Shown: positions 8,799-17,325, counted from the stretch's first letter. The stretch: 64,000 nucleotides of DNA from Aggregicoccus sp. 17bor-14 (GCF_009659535.1 NZ_VJZZ01000001.1:635424-699423); one strand, 5' to 3'. A program made the numbers and translations. Notes: generated from the letters alone by a model not told the origin.

Positions 8799-9482
8799 AT
8801 GAGCTCCCCTCCCCCCTTCCTCGCACCCGGCGGCAGCGGCTTCTTCGCCTCCTTCCTCCATGCGTGGCGGGGGCTCATCCACACCGTGGTGCACCAGCGC
8901 AACATGCGCATCCACGTGCTCGCCGCGATGCTGGTGAGCCTGGTGGGCAGCGGCATCCCGCTGGGGCTCGCCGAGAAGGTCACGCTCATCTTCTGCGTGC
9001 TGCTCATCTTCTTCGCCGAGATCCTCAACAGCGCGCTCGAGCACCTGGTGGACCTGGCGGTGCAGCAGTTCGACGAGAAGGCCCGGGTGGCCAAGGACGC
9101 CGCGGCCGCCGGCGTGCTGGTGCTCGCCATCGGCACGGTGGTCATCTTCGCCGCCATCCTGGTGACCAACTGGAGCACCGTGGCGAGCAACGGCGAGCGC
9201 ATCCTGCGCCAGGTGCAGCTGGGCCTGCCGCTCGTGGCGCTGGTGTGGCTGCTGCTCACCCCGCGCCCGCGCCCGCTCGCCGTGGACGCGCTCGCGCTCG
9301 TGGGGGCGCTCGCGCTGCTCGTGCTGCTGGCGCGCGAGACGGCGAGCATCGTGTTCAGCGCCATGGCGCTGGGGCTGCTCGCGGTGGCGGCCGCCGCTGC
9401 GCTCACCCGCCGGCACGAGGCGGGGGCGGCGGCCCGGAGGCGCGCCGCGGCGGGCCCTGTCCACCCGGAGCGCACGCAATAA
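8799..9482 (+). CDS. Diacylglycerol/undecaprenol kinase family membrane protein
   Basis: 227 residues from the ATG at 8799 (an in-frame upstream ATG at 8775 is less likely). After a short N-terminal helix comes the DgkA signature: Glu and Asn in FFAEILNSALEHLVDL, then KDAAAAGVLV, with membrane segments between. DgkA-type enzymes phosphorylate diacylglycerol or undecaprenol, recycling membrane and cell-wall lipid carriers. Unlike the usual 110-140 residue enzymes, this one continues with two more hydrophobic segments (about 145-160 and 167-207) and a basic tail. The stop TAA lies within a poly-A run that serves as the T-tract of the terminator on the other strand. Confidence 0.85.
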   Translation: MSSPPPFLAPGGSGFFASFLHAWRGLIHTVVHQRNMRIHVLAAMLVSLVGSGIPLGLAEKVTLIFCVLLIFFAEILNSALEHLVDLAVQQFDEKARVAKDAAAAGVLVLAIGTVVIFAAILVTNWSTVASNGERILRQVQLGLPLVALVWLLLTPRPRPLAVDALALVGALALLVLLARETASIVFSAMALGLLAVAAAAALTRRHEAGAAARRRAAAGPVHPERTQ

Positions 9483-9511
9483 AAAACCGGCCGCCAGTGA
9501 AGGGGGCCGGT
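9480..9511 (-). terminator. Intrinsic terminator for the 71-residue gene
   Basis: Minus strand: stem ACCGGCC/GGCCGGT with GC-rich inner pairs, followed directly by TTTTTT. This is a canonical Rho-independent terminator about 100 bases after the stop of the small gene at 9611. On the plus strand it overlaps the kinase stop codon. Confidence 0.75.
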
Positions 9512-9610
9512 CCGCGCTGCTGCTTTTGATTCTACGGTCTGAGGGGCTGAGCCCCGGCACCCGGCCGGAACCCGTGCTTGCCCCCCAGCACTGCTCGAAA
9601 GTCTAGGGCG

Positions 9611-9826
9611 CTAGAGCTCGGGGCGGAAGTCCGGCTTCTGGGCGAGGGTCGCCTGGGACACAACGTGCGCCTCGGCGACGGGCGCCGGAGCCTTGAGCTC
9701 CTCGGTCACCAGGTCGAGCAGCTCGGTGGCCACGCCGATGATCTGGTGCGGGGTGTAGCCGCTCGCGCGAAGCTGGTTGAAAAAGGTGCGCGCCAGGATC
9801 CGGGTGCCCTTTTTATCGGTGCTCAA
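9611..9826 (-). CDS. Small conserved-looking hypothetical protein
   Basis: 71 residues starting at TTG. The start is fixed by a perfect AGGAGG (9834-9839) seven bases upstream. The protein reads as two amphipathic helices (TFFNQLRASGYTPHQI, then VATELLDLVTEELK) followed by a flexible Pro/Ala tail. There is no signal peptide or known motif. It stands alone, has its own terminator, and has codon use like its neighbours, so it is very likely expressed. I do not recognise the function. Confidence 0.75.
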   Translation of the reverse strand: MSTDKKGTRILARTFFNQLRASGYTPHQIIGVATELLDLVTEELKAPAPVAEAHVVSQATLAQKPDFRPEL

Positions 9827-9833
9827 GGGGGTG

Positions 9834-9839
9834 CCTCCT
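9834..9839 (-). promoter_or_regulatory. Shine-Dalgarno site fixing a TTG start
   Basis: Perfect AGGAGG on the minus strand, seven bases before TTG AGC ACC, the first codons of the 71-residue protein. Confidence 0.8.
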
Positions 9840-10189
9840 AGGGAGGATGAGAGGTTTGTGCTGCGTGAAGCGGACGCAGCGGAGCCACTACAACCGCCGT
9901 GCCAACCGTCCTCTTCCTCACGGATTCTCCTGAGTTCCCCGTGGGTTGAGAGTGCTCGAGGCCTTGCCGCAGCTCGTCAATCGGGCCTTTCGGGTGCGAA
10001 GGAGGCTTCGCACCCGGGGGGCAGCGCAGGGCGGGTGGCGCGCGAGGTGTATAGAGGTTTACACACTGCGCCCCGGATCAGGCCGTCTGGAAGGTTCCAG
10101 GCGGCTTCCGTTTCCGGGCCCCGGTGGCGTAAGAGCCCCGGCCCCACTTGGCCGCGAAGACGGCCCATGACCCAGGAGATGCAGCACCC
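9840..10189. other. 350-base intergenic region with two hairpins
   Basis: This is the divergent control region between the 71-residue gene and the FAD oxidoreductase. It holds a perfect 11-base inverted repeat with a GAGG loop (9991-10016) and a second near-perfect one, CCGTCTGGAA/TTCCAGGCGG (10081-10102). A TATAGA box lies at about 10050. No coding sequence is convincing here. Confidence 0.5.
9991..10016. repeat. Perfect 11-base inverted repeat (hairpin)
   Basis: CGGGTGCGAAG / CTTCGCACCCG with a 4-base loop. There is no U-tract on either side. It could be a terminator-like barrier, an RNA structure or an operator. Confidence 0.6.
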
Positions 10190-11788
10190 ATGACGTACCG
10201 CGTGAACAACATCGGCCTCTGGCTGGACGAGCCGGAGTCCTCTCTCGGCGACAAGGCGGCGGAGAAGCTGGGGGTGAGCCGCTCGGACCTCGCCTCGGTG
10301 CGCGTGGTGCGCTCGGTGCTGGACGCGCGCAAGAAGAACAGCCCGCGCTACATCTACACGCTCGAGGTGGCGCTCGCGCCGGGCAAGAGGCCCGCGCGCC
10401 TTCCCCCGGACGTGGGCGAGGCGCCCGCGGCCCCCGAGAAGCCGCTGCCGGTGAAGGAGCCCGAGCGGCTGCCCATCATCATCGGCACCGGCCCCGCCGG
10501 GCTCTTCTGCGCGCTGGGGCTCCTGGAGCGCGGGGTGCGCAGCATCCTGCTCGAGCGCGGGCGCGAGGTGGTGCAGCGGCGCAAGGACGTGGCGAAGATC
10601 ATGCGCGACGGCACCCACGACCCGGAGAGCAACATGAGCTTCGGCGAGGGCGGCGCGGGCGCGTACACGGACGGCAAGCTCTCCACGCGCATCAACCACC
10701 CCATGGTGCGCAAGGTCATCGAGACCTTCGCCCAGTACGGCGCGCCGGATCACATCCTGGTGGAGGGCAAGCCGCACATCGGCTCGGACCTGCTGCCGGG
10801 CGCCGTGGCGCGCATCCGCGACATGCTCATCGCGGGCGGCTGCCAGGTGCTCTTCGAGCACAAGGTGGAGGACCTGCTCTACAAGGACGGGCGCGTGGCC
10901 GGGGTGCGGCTGGTGGACGGGCGCACGCTCGAGAGCGACCGCGTCATCCTCGCGCCGGGCAACAGCGCGCGCGACCTCTTCGAGCGCTTCGCGAAGGACG
11001 GCCGGGTGAGCGTGGAGCCCAAGCCCTTCGCGCTGGGCTTTCGCGCCGAGCACCCGCAGGGGCTCATCAACAGCATCCAGTACGGCACCGCGGCGAAGAA
11101 CCCGAAGCTGCCCCCGGCCGACTACAAGCTCGCGGAGAACCTCGAGGTGGATGGCGAGGTGCGCGGCATCTACTCCTTCTGCATGTGCCCCGGCGGCATC
11201 GTGGTGCCCACCCCCACCGAGGAGGGCATGCAGGTGACGAACGGGATGAGCAACTCGCGGCGCAACGCGAAGTTCGCCAACGCCGGCATCGTCGTCTCGG
11301 TGAGCGTGGCGGACTACGCGCGCGAGGGCTTCCACGGGCCGCTCGCCGGCATCGAGTTCCAGCGCCACTGGGAGCGCAAGGCGTACGAGCTGGGCGGTGG
11401 GCGCTACTTCGCGCCCGCGCAGACGATTCCCGACTACCTCGCGGGGCGCGTGAAGAAGGACCCGGGCGACACGAGCTACCGCCCGGGCCTCGCCCACGTG
11501 GACCTCAACCGGCTCTTCCCCGCGCGCATCACCCAGTCCATCAAGGTGGCGCTCAAGGCCTTCGACCGGCGCATGCGCGGCTTCATCTCCGAGGAGGGCA
11601 AGCTCATCGGCATCGAGAGCCGCACCAGCACCCCGCTGCGCATCACCCGCGGCGAGGACCTGCACTCCGTCTCGCTGCGCGGGCTCTACCCGTCCGGCGA
11701 GGGCTGCGGGTACGCGGGAGGAATCGTCTCGTCCGCCATTGATGGGCTGCGCATCGCTGAGCAGATTGCCACCGAGCTGGGCGGCTAG
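10190..11788 (+). CDS. FAD-dependent oxidoreductase (COG2509-like)
   Basis: 532 residues from the ATG with AGGAG upstream. An N-terminal domain of about 90 residues (SLGDKAAEKLGVSRSDL, RYIYTLEV) precedes a Rossmann FAD site, IIIGTGPAG (residues 97-104). Further family blocks follow: SNMSFGEGGAGAYTDGKLSTR, a substrate-domain FCMCPGG-VVPTP, and the C-terminal YPSGEGCGYAGGIVSSA-DG that closes the FAD site. This architecture matches the widespread uncharacterised flavoprotein group of about 530 residues called FAD-dependent dehydrogenase, here cytoplasmic. The substrate is unknown. The next gene starts 17 bases later, so the two are probably cotranscribed. Confidence 0.85.
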   Translation: MTYRVNNIGLWLDEPESSLGDKAAEKLGVSRSDLASVRVVRSVLDARKKNSPRYIYTLEVALAPGKRPARLPPDVGEAPAAPEKPLPVKEPERLPIIIGTGPAGLFCALGLLERGVRSILLERGREVVQRRKDVAKIMRDGTHDPESNMSFGEGGAGAYTDGKLSTRINHPMVRKVIETFAQYGAPDHILVEGKPHIGSDLLPGAVARIRDMLIAGGCQVLFEHKVEDLLYKDGRVAGVRLVDGRTLESDRVILAPGNSARDLFERFAKDGRVSVEPKPFALGFRAEHPQGLINSIQYGTAAKNPKLPPADYKLAENLEVDGEVRGIYSFCMCPGGIVVPTPTEEGMQVTNGMSNSRRNAKFANAGIVVSVSVADYAREGFHGPLAGIEFQRHWERKAYELGGGRYFAPAQTIPDYLAGRVKKDPGDTSYRPGLAHVDLNRLFPARITQSIKVALKAFDRRMRGFISEEGKLIGIESRTSTPLRITRGEDLHSVSLRGLYPSGEGCGYAGGIVSSAIDGLRIAEQIATELGG

Positions 11789-11805
11789 CGCCCGGCCCAC
11801 GCCCC

Positions 11806-12195
11806 ATGCCCACTCCCACGTCCTACAGGGTCCGCACTCCCGACGGTGAGCTCGACTTCCCCAGCCTCCTGGACGTGGAGCGCGCCTACGCCGTGGGGCT
11901 GGTGGGCCCCGAGGACGAGGTGCGCGAGGAGGGCAGCGAGAAGTGGCGCCGCGCCGCGAGCCTCCCCGCGCTCGCCCGCAGCCGCCCCGCGCCGGCGGCC
12001 ACCGACGGGGGCTCGCGCAGCCAGCGCGTGCCCATCCTGCTCGCCGTGGGGCTCTCGCTCGTCGCGCTGTGGCTGCTCGTGCGCGGCAGCAACCCGGGCG
12101 TGCGCATGCTCGGGGTGGCGCTCGCGCTCGTGGTGGCCGGCCTGCTGATGCGTGTCACCTCGCGCACCTTCTCCCGCGGCAAGCGCCTGCTCTAG
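11806..12195 (+). CDS. Small membrane protein with GYF-2-like N-terminal domain
   Basis: 129 residues. Residues 6-60 (YRVRTPDGELDFPSL, DEVREEGSEKWRRAASLP) resemble the small GYF-2/DUF4339 fold, in which a short beta-helix unit reads a property of the protein context. Two hydrophobic segments follow (about 76-91 and 96-113), then a basic end. It begins 17 bases after the FAD oxidoreductase, suggesting one transcript. Function unknown; these domains usually sit on membrane proteins. Confidence 0.75.
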   Translation: MPTPTSYRVRTPDGELDFPSLLDVERAYAVGLVGPEDEVREEGSEKWRRAASLPALARSRPAPAATDGGSRSQRVPILLAVGLSLVALWLLVRGSNPGVRMLGVALALVVAGLLMRVTSRTFSRGKRLL

Positions 12196-12324
12196 CGCTC
12201 CCCTGCCCGCCTGCCCTGGGAACCGGCACGGCGGACGAGGTGGGTGCGCAGATTCCCGCACCCTTCACGATTGTTGAGCACCCGGCACCCGAGGGGATCC
12301 ACCCCGACCTGCCGGGAGGGCGTA

Positions 12325-13464
12325 TTGCTCAGCACCTATCTTTCTCGTGACGCGGCGCGCAGCCTTCGGCTCGGAGCTTCCTGGGTTCCGCGCGAAGGCA
12401 TCCTGTCCATGGACGGCACCCCTGCGCTGGGGGAGCCGGTGCAGCTGCGCGACGAGGACGGACAGGTGCTGGGGCTCGCCGACCTGGACCTCGAGTCCTC
12501 GTACACGGTGCGGCGGCTGGGGCTGCCCGAGGAGGCGGCCGAGGGGCTCGTCCCCCGCCACCTGCGCCAGGCGCTCGAGCGCCGCGCGCGCCTCGTGGAC
12601 GACCCGCGCTTCTGCCGCCTCGTGAACGACGACGGGGACGGGCTGCCCGGCCTCACCATCGACCGCTACGACACCCACTTCGTGGTGCAGACCTTCACCC
12701 GCGCCATGGACGCGCGGGTGCAGGAGATCAGCCGCGCCCTGGTGGAGGTGGCCGGCGCGAGCTCGGTGCTGCTGCGCAACGACAGCCCGCGCCGCAAGGG
12801 CCTGGGGCTGCCCTCGCAGCGCCCGCACGTGCTCTACGGCAGCCCGCCGCGCTGGTGCCGCATGCTCGAGCTCGGGGCACGCTTCACCGTGGACCTCTCC
12901 TACGGGCGGCGCACCGGCTACCACTACGATCAGCGCGAGCTGCGCCGCTTCCTCGGGCGCATGGCCCAGGGCGCACGCGTGTTCGACCCCTGCTGCACCA
13001 CCGGCGGCCTCTTCGTGCACGCGGGCCTGCACGGCGCGCGCAGCGTGCGCGCCTTCGAGGCGAACGCGGACGCGGCGGAGCTCGCGCGCGAGAACGCGGA
13101 GGCCAACGGCCTGTCGGGCCGCGCCAAGGTCGAGCAGGGCGAGAGCCTCAAGGTGCTGCAGGCCAACCGCGAGACCTTCGACCTGGTGCTCCTGGACACC
13201 CCGGACGCGCGCACCGACGAGGCCTTCATCGAGCGCGTGCGCCTGGGCCTGCGCGCCACGCGGCGCGGCGGCCGGCTCGCGGTGGTGGGCTACCACCCGC
13301 CCCTGAGCGCGGGCACCTTCGACCGCCACGTGACGGTGGCGTGCGAGCAGGAGCAGCGCATCGCGTTCCGGCTCGGGCGCTTCGGCCTGCCGCCGGACCA
13401 CCCCACCCCGGTGGGCTCGCCCACGGCCGAGTACCTCGAGGCCGTGGCGCTCGAGGTGAACTAG
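12325..13464 (+). CDS. RlmI-like SAM-dependent methyltransferase
   Basis: 379 residues from TTG, chosen because GGGAGGG lies just upstream and the PUA-like start (LRLGASWVPREGILS, GEPVQLRDEDGQVLG) then begins at the family position. Middle: RLVNDDGDGLPGLTIDRY, typical of the RlmI/RlmK group that methylates 23S rRNA. The methyltransferase core has VFDPCCTTGGLFVHAG and the SAM acidic residue in RAFEANADAAELA. Two expected catalytic motifs are altered: LDPPxF reads LLDTPDA, and the TCSCS-type cysteine loop reads AVVGYHPPLS. So the fold is clear but the exact reaction is not. The stop overlaps the convergent START gene by four bases. Confidence 0.78.
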   Translation: MLSTYLSRDAARSLRLGASWVPREGILSMDGTPALGEPVQLRDEDGQVLGLADLDLESSYTVRRLGLPEEAAEGLVPRHLRQALERRARLVDDPRFCRLVNDDGDGLPGLTIDRYDTHFVVQTFTRAMDARVQEISRALVEVAGASSVLLRNDSPRRKGLGLPSQRPHVLYGSPPRWCRMLELGARFTVDLSYGRRTGYHYDQRELRRFLGRMAQGARVFDPCCTTGGLFVHAGLHGARSVRAFEANADAAELARENAEANGLSGRAKVEQGESLKVLQANRETFDLVLLDTPDARTDEAFIERVRLGLRATRRGGRLAVVGYHPPLSAGTFDRHVTVACEQEQRIAFRLGRFGLPPDHPTPVGSPTAEYLEAVALEVN

Positions 13465-14117
13465 CGCTCCGAAGCCGCGCCCGCGGCGCGCGCTGCGACC
13501 TCGCGCCGCAGCGCGCGCAGCACCTCGGGCAGCGAGCTGCGGTTGGCGCGGTTCACGATCCAGCGGGGCACCGAGCCGCCCGGGTCCGTGTACAGCGAGT
13601 AGGTCACCCGCGTGCGCGCCCCGCCGTCCATGGGCTCGAGCAGCCAGAAGCCATCGTTGAGGTGGATGCGCACGATGCCGGGCGTGGGCGGCGGCCCCAG
13701 CTCGCTCGCGGTCCAGCGCGCCTTGAGGTAGCCGCGCCCCTCCTGCCAGTCCGACTCGTCCGTGATGCGCACCGTCACGTCCCGCCGGTCCGCGAGCGGC
13801 GCCTTGATCACGTTGTAGAGGAGGATGACCTTGCCGTCCGCCTCGCTGGCGAGCACGCGGGCGACCTCCACGTACGGAGAGCTCTTCGGCTGGTTCGCGT
13901 AGTCGCGCACCACCTGCCAGACCGCGAGGGGCGGCGCATCGACCATCCCCACCGCGCGCACCTCGGACACGCTGCTCTCGGCGCGCTCGCGGGCGTAGAC
14001 GCGGATGCCGTCCACCTCCGTCACGGCCTCCCAGGCGGCAGGGGGGGAGGCAGGGCCCGCCCCCAGGGCAAGGAGCACGACGAGCGAGACGGACGCAGCG
14101 GAAATCATCGCCGCCAT
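13461..14117 (-). CDS. START/SRPBCC-domain protein with signal peptide
   Basis: 218 residues from ATG (an earlier in-frame codon at 14153 would overlap the divergent gene). Residues 1-25 form a hydrophobic export signal. The rest reads as a START-type lipid-binding fold: VDGIRVYARERAESSVSEVR, PLAVWQVVRDYANQPK, DRRDVTVRI, GFWLLEPMDGGARTRVTYSLY-DPGG and WIVNRANRSSLPEVLRALR. Relatives bind lipids or hydrophobic ligands; periplasmic location is inferred from the signal. It is divergent from the HD protein and convergent with, and overlapping, the RlmI-like gene. Confidence 0.82.
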   Translation of the reverse strand: MAAMISAASVSLVVLLALGAGPASPPAAWEAVTEVDGIRVYARERAESSVSEVRAVGMVDAPPLAVWQVVRDYANQPKSSPYVEVARVLASEADGKVILLYNVIKAPLADRRDVTVRITDESDWQEGRGYLKARWTASELGPPPTPGIVRIHLNDGFWLLEPMDGGARTRVTYSLYTDPGGSVPRWIVNRANRSSLPEVLRALRREVAARAAGAASER

Positions 14118-14152
14118 TCTAGCCGGAAGGTGGGCTAGTGTCCGCCGCCGCA

Positions 14153-15631
14153 ATGGCGACCGAAACCCAGAACGAAGAGACCTCCGCCTCCGTCGAGCAC
14201 GTCCGCAAGGTGTACGCGAAGGACCTGCGCGAGAAGGACCGCGTCCACACCGTGTTCCGCGTGACCCAGAAGGCGCGCGTCACCGCCCGCTCGGGCAAGG
14301 TGTTCCTCAGCGCCGTGCTCGCCGACAAGAGCGGCGAGGTGGACGCCCGCGTCTTCGAGCGCGCCGAAGAGCTGGATGCCGCCTTCGCCTCCGGCGACTA
14401 CCTGCTCGTCGAGGGCAACGTCATCGCCTTCCACGGCAAGCCGCAGGTGGTGATCGAGAAGCTCGAGAAGCTGGACCCCGAGCCGCTGGACCCCAAGGAG
14501 TTCGAGCCCCCGCCCGCGCCTCCGGCCCCGGCCGCTCCCGCGCAGGCCGCCGCCGCCTCCTCCGCCGAGCCCGCGGCCCCGCGCAGCGGTGGCGAGGGCG
14601 CGGGCGGCGCGCGCTCGGTGGGACAGATCCGCGAGATCGTGGAGCAGCGCATCCAGGACCCGCACGTGAAGGCGCTGCTGCTCGCCTTCCTGGACGATTC
14701 CGAGATCGCCGCCCTCCTGCCCCAGGCGCCGGCCGCCAAGGGCATCCACCACGCCTACCGCGGCGGGCTCGCGGATCACCTGCTCTCCGTGATGCGCCTC
14801 ACCCTGCGGGTCGCGGACCACTACCCCATGGCGGACCGCGACCTGCTGCTCGCCGGCGCGCTCCTGCACGACGTGATGAAGGTGAAGGAGATCTCGTCCG
14901 CCAAGGGCTTCGACTACACCGACGAGGGCCGCCTCGTGGGCCACCTGGTGATGACCGCGCAGAAGATCCGCGAGAAGACCCTGCAGCTGCCCGGCTTCCC
15001 GCCCCTGCTCGAGCAGCACCTCACCCACCTCGTGCTCGCCCACCACGGCCAGCTCGAGTACGGCTCGCCCAAGCTGCCCCTCACCCTCGAGGCGCACATC
15101 GTCCACGCGCTGGACTCGCTCGACTCGCGCATCGCCTCGTGGACCGAGGCCATGGCGCGCGACCCCAACGAGCGCTGGACCGAGCCGCTGCGCCACTACG
15201 ATCGCTCGCTCTGGAAGGGCCCCGTGCCCACCGTGCGCGGCAAGGCGCCCGTGGAGAGCCGCCGCAACAAGCAGCGCGACGGAGAGCCGCGCCGCAAGGG
15301 CAAGGGCGCGCAGCAGCAGCAGCCCCAGGCCGCGGCGCCGGCAGCCACGCCCACCGAGGGAGGCGCGCCGTCCGCGGCCGCCCCCGCCGCGCGCGAGGAG
15401 CGCCCGCCGCGCCGCGAGCGTCCGCCCCGTGAGGACCGCGGCCCGCGCGAGGACCGCGGCCCGCGCGAGCCGCGCCCGCCGCGCGGCGACAAGCCGGCGA
15501 GTGCGCCGAAGGAGCTGACCTTCAAGCCCTTCAGCGCGCTGACGGGCGACCTGCAGGCCCCGAAGCCGGCGCAGGAGGCCCCCGCGGCCTCCGAGCCTGC
15601 GCAGGGCACCGAGCCGGGCTCCGGCGAGTAG
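14153..15631 (+). CDS. OB-fold/HD-domain 3'-5' exoribonuclease-like protein (YhaM type)
   Basis: 492 residues. An N-terminal OB fold (residues about 15-110: VFLSAVLADKSGEVDARVF, YLLVEGNV) is joined by a Pro/Ala linker to an HD phosphohydrolase domain (about 150-350). Metal ligands are visible in GIHHAYRGGLADHLLSV, the HD of LLAGALLHDVMK, and the later LVLAHHGQLEYG and VHALDSLDSR. This order matches YhaM, a 3'-5' exoribonuclease. YhaM is about 315 residues; here the last 120 are an Arg/Pro/Ala-rich disordered tail with repeated REDRGP units, probably RNA-binding. It ends before a strong hairpin (15649-15675). Confidence 0.85.
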   Translation: MATETQNEETSASVEHVRKVYAKDLREKDRVHTVFRVTQKARVTARSGKVFLSAVLADKSGEVDARVFERAEELDAAFASGDYLLVEGNVIAFHGKPQVVIEKLEKLDPEPLDPKEFEPPPAPPAPAAPAQAAAASSAEPAAPRSGGEGAGGARSVGQIREIVEQRIQDPHVKALLLAFLDDSEIAALLPQAPAAKGIHHAYRGGLADHLLSVMRLTLRVADHYPMADRDLLLAGALLHDVMKVKEISSAKGFDYTDEGRLVGHLVMTAQKIREKTLQLPGFPPLLEQHLTHLVLAHHGQLEYGSPKLPLTLEAHIVHALDSLDSRIASWTEAMARDPNERWTEPLRHYDRSLWKGPVPTVRGKAPVESRRNKQRDGEPRRKGKGAQQQQPQAAAPAATPTEGGAPSAAAPAAREERPPRRERPPREDRGPREDRGPREPRPPRGDKPASAPKELTFKPFSALTGDLQAPKPAQEAPAASEPAQGTEPGSGE

Positions 15632-15648
15632 CACTCCCGCGCCCGCCC

Positions 15649-15675
15649 CGCCCTCGTCCCGCTCGGACGAGGGCG
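15649..15675. terminator. Perfect hairpin between convergent genes
   Basis: CGCCCTCGTCC / GGACGAGGGCG, 11 perfect base pairs with a 5-base loop, between the 3' ends of the HD-domain gene (plus) and the 144-residue gene (minus). There is no clear U-tract; it is probably a bidirectional 3'-end structure. Confidence 0.55.
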
Positions 15676-15689
15676 TGGTGGCGCCCCGC

Positions 15690-16124
15690 TCAGGCCTTGC
15701 TCGCCCCGCTGCGCGAAGCCGCTGGCGGAGACACCGGCGCCGCCGTACCCGCGCCAGCCGCCGGCTCGGGCACCAGGGGCGTCACCTCGATCAAGGCCAC
15801 GCACACCAGCCAGACCGCGAGCGTCGCGGCCATGTTGTACGCCTGGCGATCCGTGAGCCCCTGCGGCCGCGACTGCGGGAACGCGATCAGGATGACGGCC
15901 GGGAGCACCAGCGCTGCGAGCATCCGCAGCGCGTGAAGCCGGCTGCGCGAGGCGCTGAGCATCTGGATCCACAGCACCACGCCGGCGAGCAGCAGGATGA
16001 CCTTCAGGTACTCCGAGGGCGCGAGGTCCGTCAGCACGCCCATGTTCGCGCCGAGCAGGGCTCCGAAGAAGAGCCCCAGCCCATTCACGTACGACTGCTT
16101 CTGCTCCCGCGTCTGCCTGAACAT
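15690..16124 (-). CDS. Small polytopic membrane protein, unknown function
   Basis: 144 residues with about four hydrophobic segments (residues 14-33, 40-56, 66-83, 94-112), a short basic N-terminus (MFRQTREQKQSYVNG) and a Pro/Ala-rich cytoplasmic tail. No motif of a named family is visible. It lies 34 bases downstream of the large membrane protein gene and on the same strand, so it may be cotranscribed. Codon use fits the genome. Function not recognised. Confidence 0.75.
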   Translation of the reverse strand: MFRQTREQKQSYVNGLGLFFGALLGANMGVLTDLAPSEYLKVILLLAGVVLWIQMLSASRSRLHALRMLAALVLPAVILIAFPQSRPQGLTDRQAYNMAATLAVWLVCVALIEVTPLVPEPAAGAGTAAPVSPPAASRSGASKA

Positions 16125-16158
16125 GCGAAGTTCGCCCCCTCGTCGAGTGCCCTGGCGC

Positions 16159-17325
16159 TCAGGCCCGCAGCCGCTGCGCCCAGATGCTCAGCTCCGTGAA
16201 TACCCCGAGGGGCGTACTGAGCCACACGTTGTGGTGGAGCACGAGCAGCCAGCACACGAGCACCACCGTCAGGAGGACGCGCGCGGGAGTGCGGCGCTCC
16301 GCCACGGTCGCCGCGAGCGGCACCAGCAGCATGAGGGCGTGCCACCAGGCAGGGGTGTCCACGACCGCGAGCGCCGTCACGACGGCGACCGAGGCCGCCA
16401 CCGCGGGTCGGCGCTGCGCGAGCGCGAGCAGCGCGGCGCCGGCACCGAGGATGAGTACCCAGTGGAACTGCCCTCCACCCCGCTCGAGGAGTGGCGGCGC
16501 GAGCCGGAAGTCACGCTCGTAGGGGAGCACCGGCAGGAAGAGCGCCACGCACAGCGCGCCGCTCAGCCCGAGCAGGGCGAGGCTCGCCCAGGGCCACTTC
16601 GCCGCGGGCCGGCCGCGCACCGCCTCCCACGCGGCCAGGAGCGCGAACGGCGCGAGCGCCGCGGCACGGTAGTTGGTGAGCGCCGCGAGCGCGAACCACG
16701 GCAGGGCCTCGGAGGGCCTGCCCCGCTGCAGCCGGGAGAGCGCCAGCGCGCCGAAGAGCAGCCACGCGGGATCGTAGAAGCCCTGCAGCCCCGAGCGCAC
16801 GAGCATCGCCCAGCCGAGGGCACCCGCGACCAGCGTGAGCAGCGTGCGGCGGCCCAGGGCGCTCCAGAAAGCCCACAGCGCCAGATGTGCCAGCACGAGC
16901 GTGTAGAGCAATGCGAAGCGCGCGTAGGCCATCTCCGAGAGCGGAAGGTACTGGCCTGCGAGCGCCACGGGCATGAACAGGACCAGCGCGAGCGGCGGAT
17001 AGGCGTAGGGCACCATCGGCCATCCAAGGCAGGGGTGGCGGTAGTCCCCTCCTGCCGCGACCTCCCCGAACGGATGCAGGTACACCGCGAGGCCCTTGTG
17101 GAGCGCGAGCCAGGCGACGTGGGCGTGGCGCAGGTGATCCGAGAAGTCCCCTGCGAGGTCTGCCGTGCGGCTGCGGCTGAGCAGCGGGCAGACGGCGAGC
17201 AGCAGGAAGGAGCCGAGCACGAGCCAGGGCAGCACCCTCGCTGGACGCGTGCGCGGCGCATCCAGGGAGGCGGGGGCGTCCGCTGTCAGGGGGGCGGGCC
17301 CCCCGGGGCGAGGCGACTCGAGCAT
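16159..17325 (-). CDS. Polytopic membrane protein, GT87/DUF2029-like glycosyltransferase candidate
   Basis: 388 residues from ATG, with about ten hydrophobic segments. An early loop after the first segment reads DFSDHLRHAHVAWLALHKG and ...CLGWPMVPYAYPPLALVLF. Such an acidic first loop and YPP motif are typical of integral-membrane GT-C glycosyltransferases (GT87/DUF2029), which use polyprenyl-phosphate sugars. A catalytic Asp cannot be assigned with certainty. The long open frame upstream to 17982 overlaps the tatD gene and is not coding. Confidence 0.65.
   Translation of the reverse strand: MLESPRPGGPAPLTADAPASLDAPRTRPARVLPWLVLGSFLLLAVCPLLSRSRTADLAGDFSDHLRHAHVAWLALHKGLAVYLHPFGEVAAGGDYRHPCLGWPMVPYAYPPLALVLFMPVALAGQYLPLSEMAYARFALLYTLVLAHLALWAFWSALGRRTLLTLVAGALGWAMLVRSGLQGFYDPAWLLFGALALSRLQRGRPSEALPWFALAALTNYRAAALAPFALLAAWEAVRGRPAAKWPWASLALLGLSGALCVALFLPVLPYERDFRLAPPLLERGGGQFHWVLILGAGAALLALAQRRPAVAASVAVVTALAVVDTPAWWHALMLLVPLAATVAERRTPARVLLTVVLVCWLLVLHHNVWLSTPLGVFTELSIWAQRLRA

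Noticed and set aside
15428..15470. Tandem DNA repeat in the HD-protein tail
   Set aside because: It encodes REDRGP units in a disordered protein end; not a mobile or regulatory repeat.
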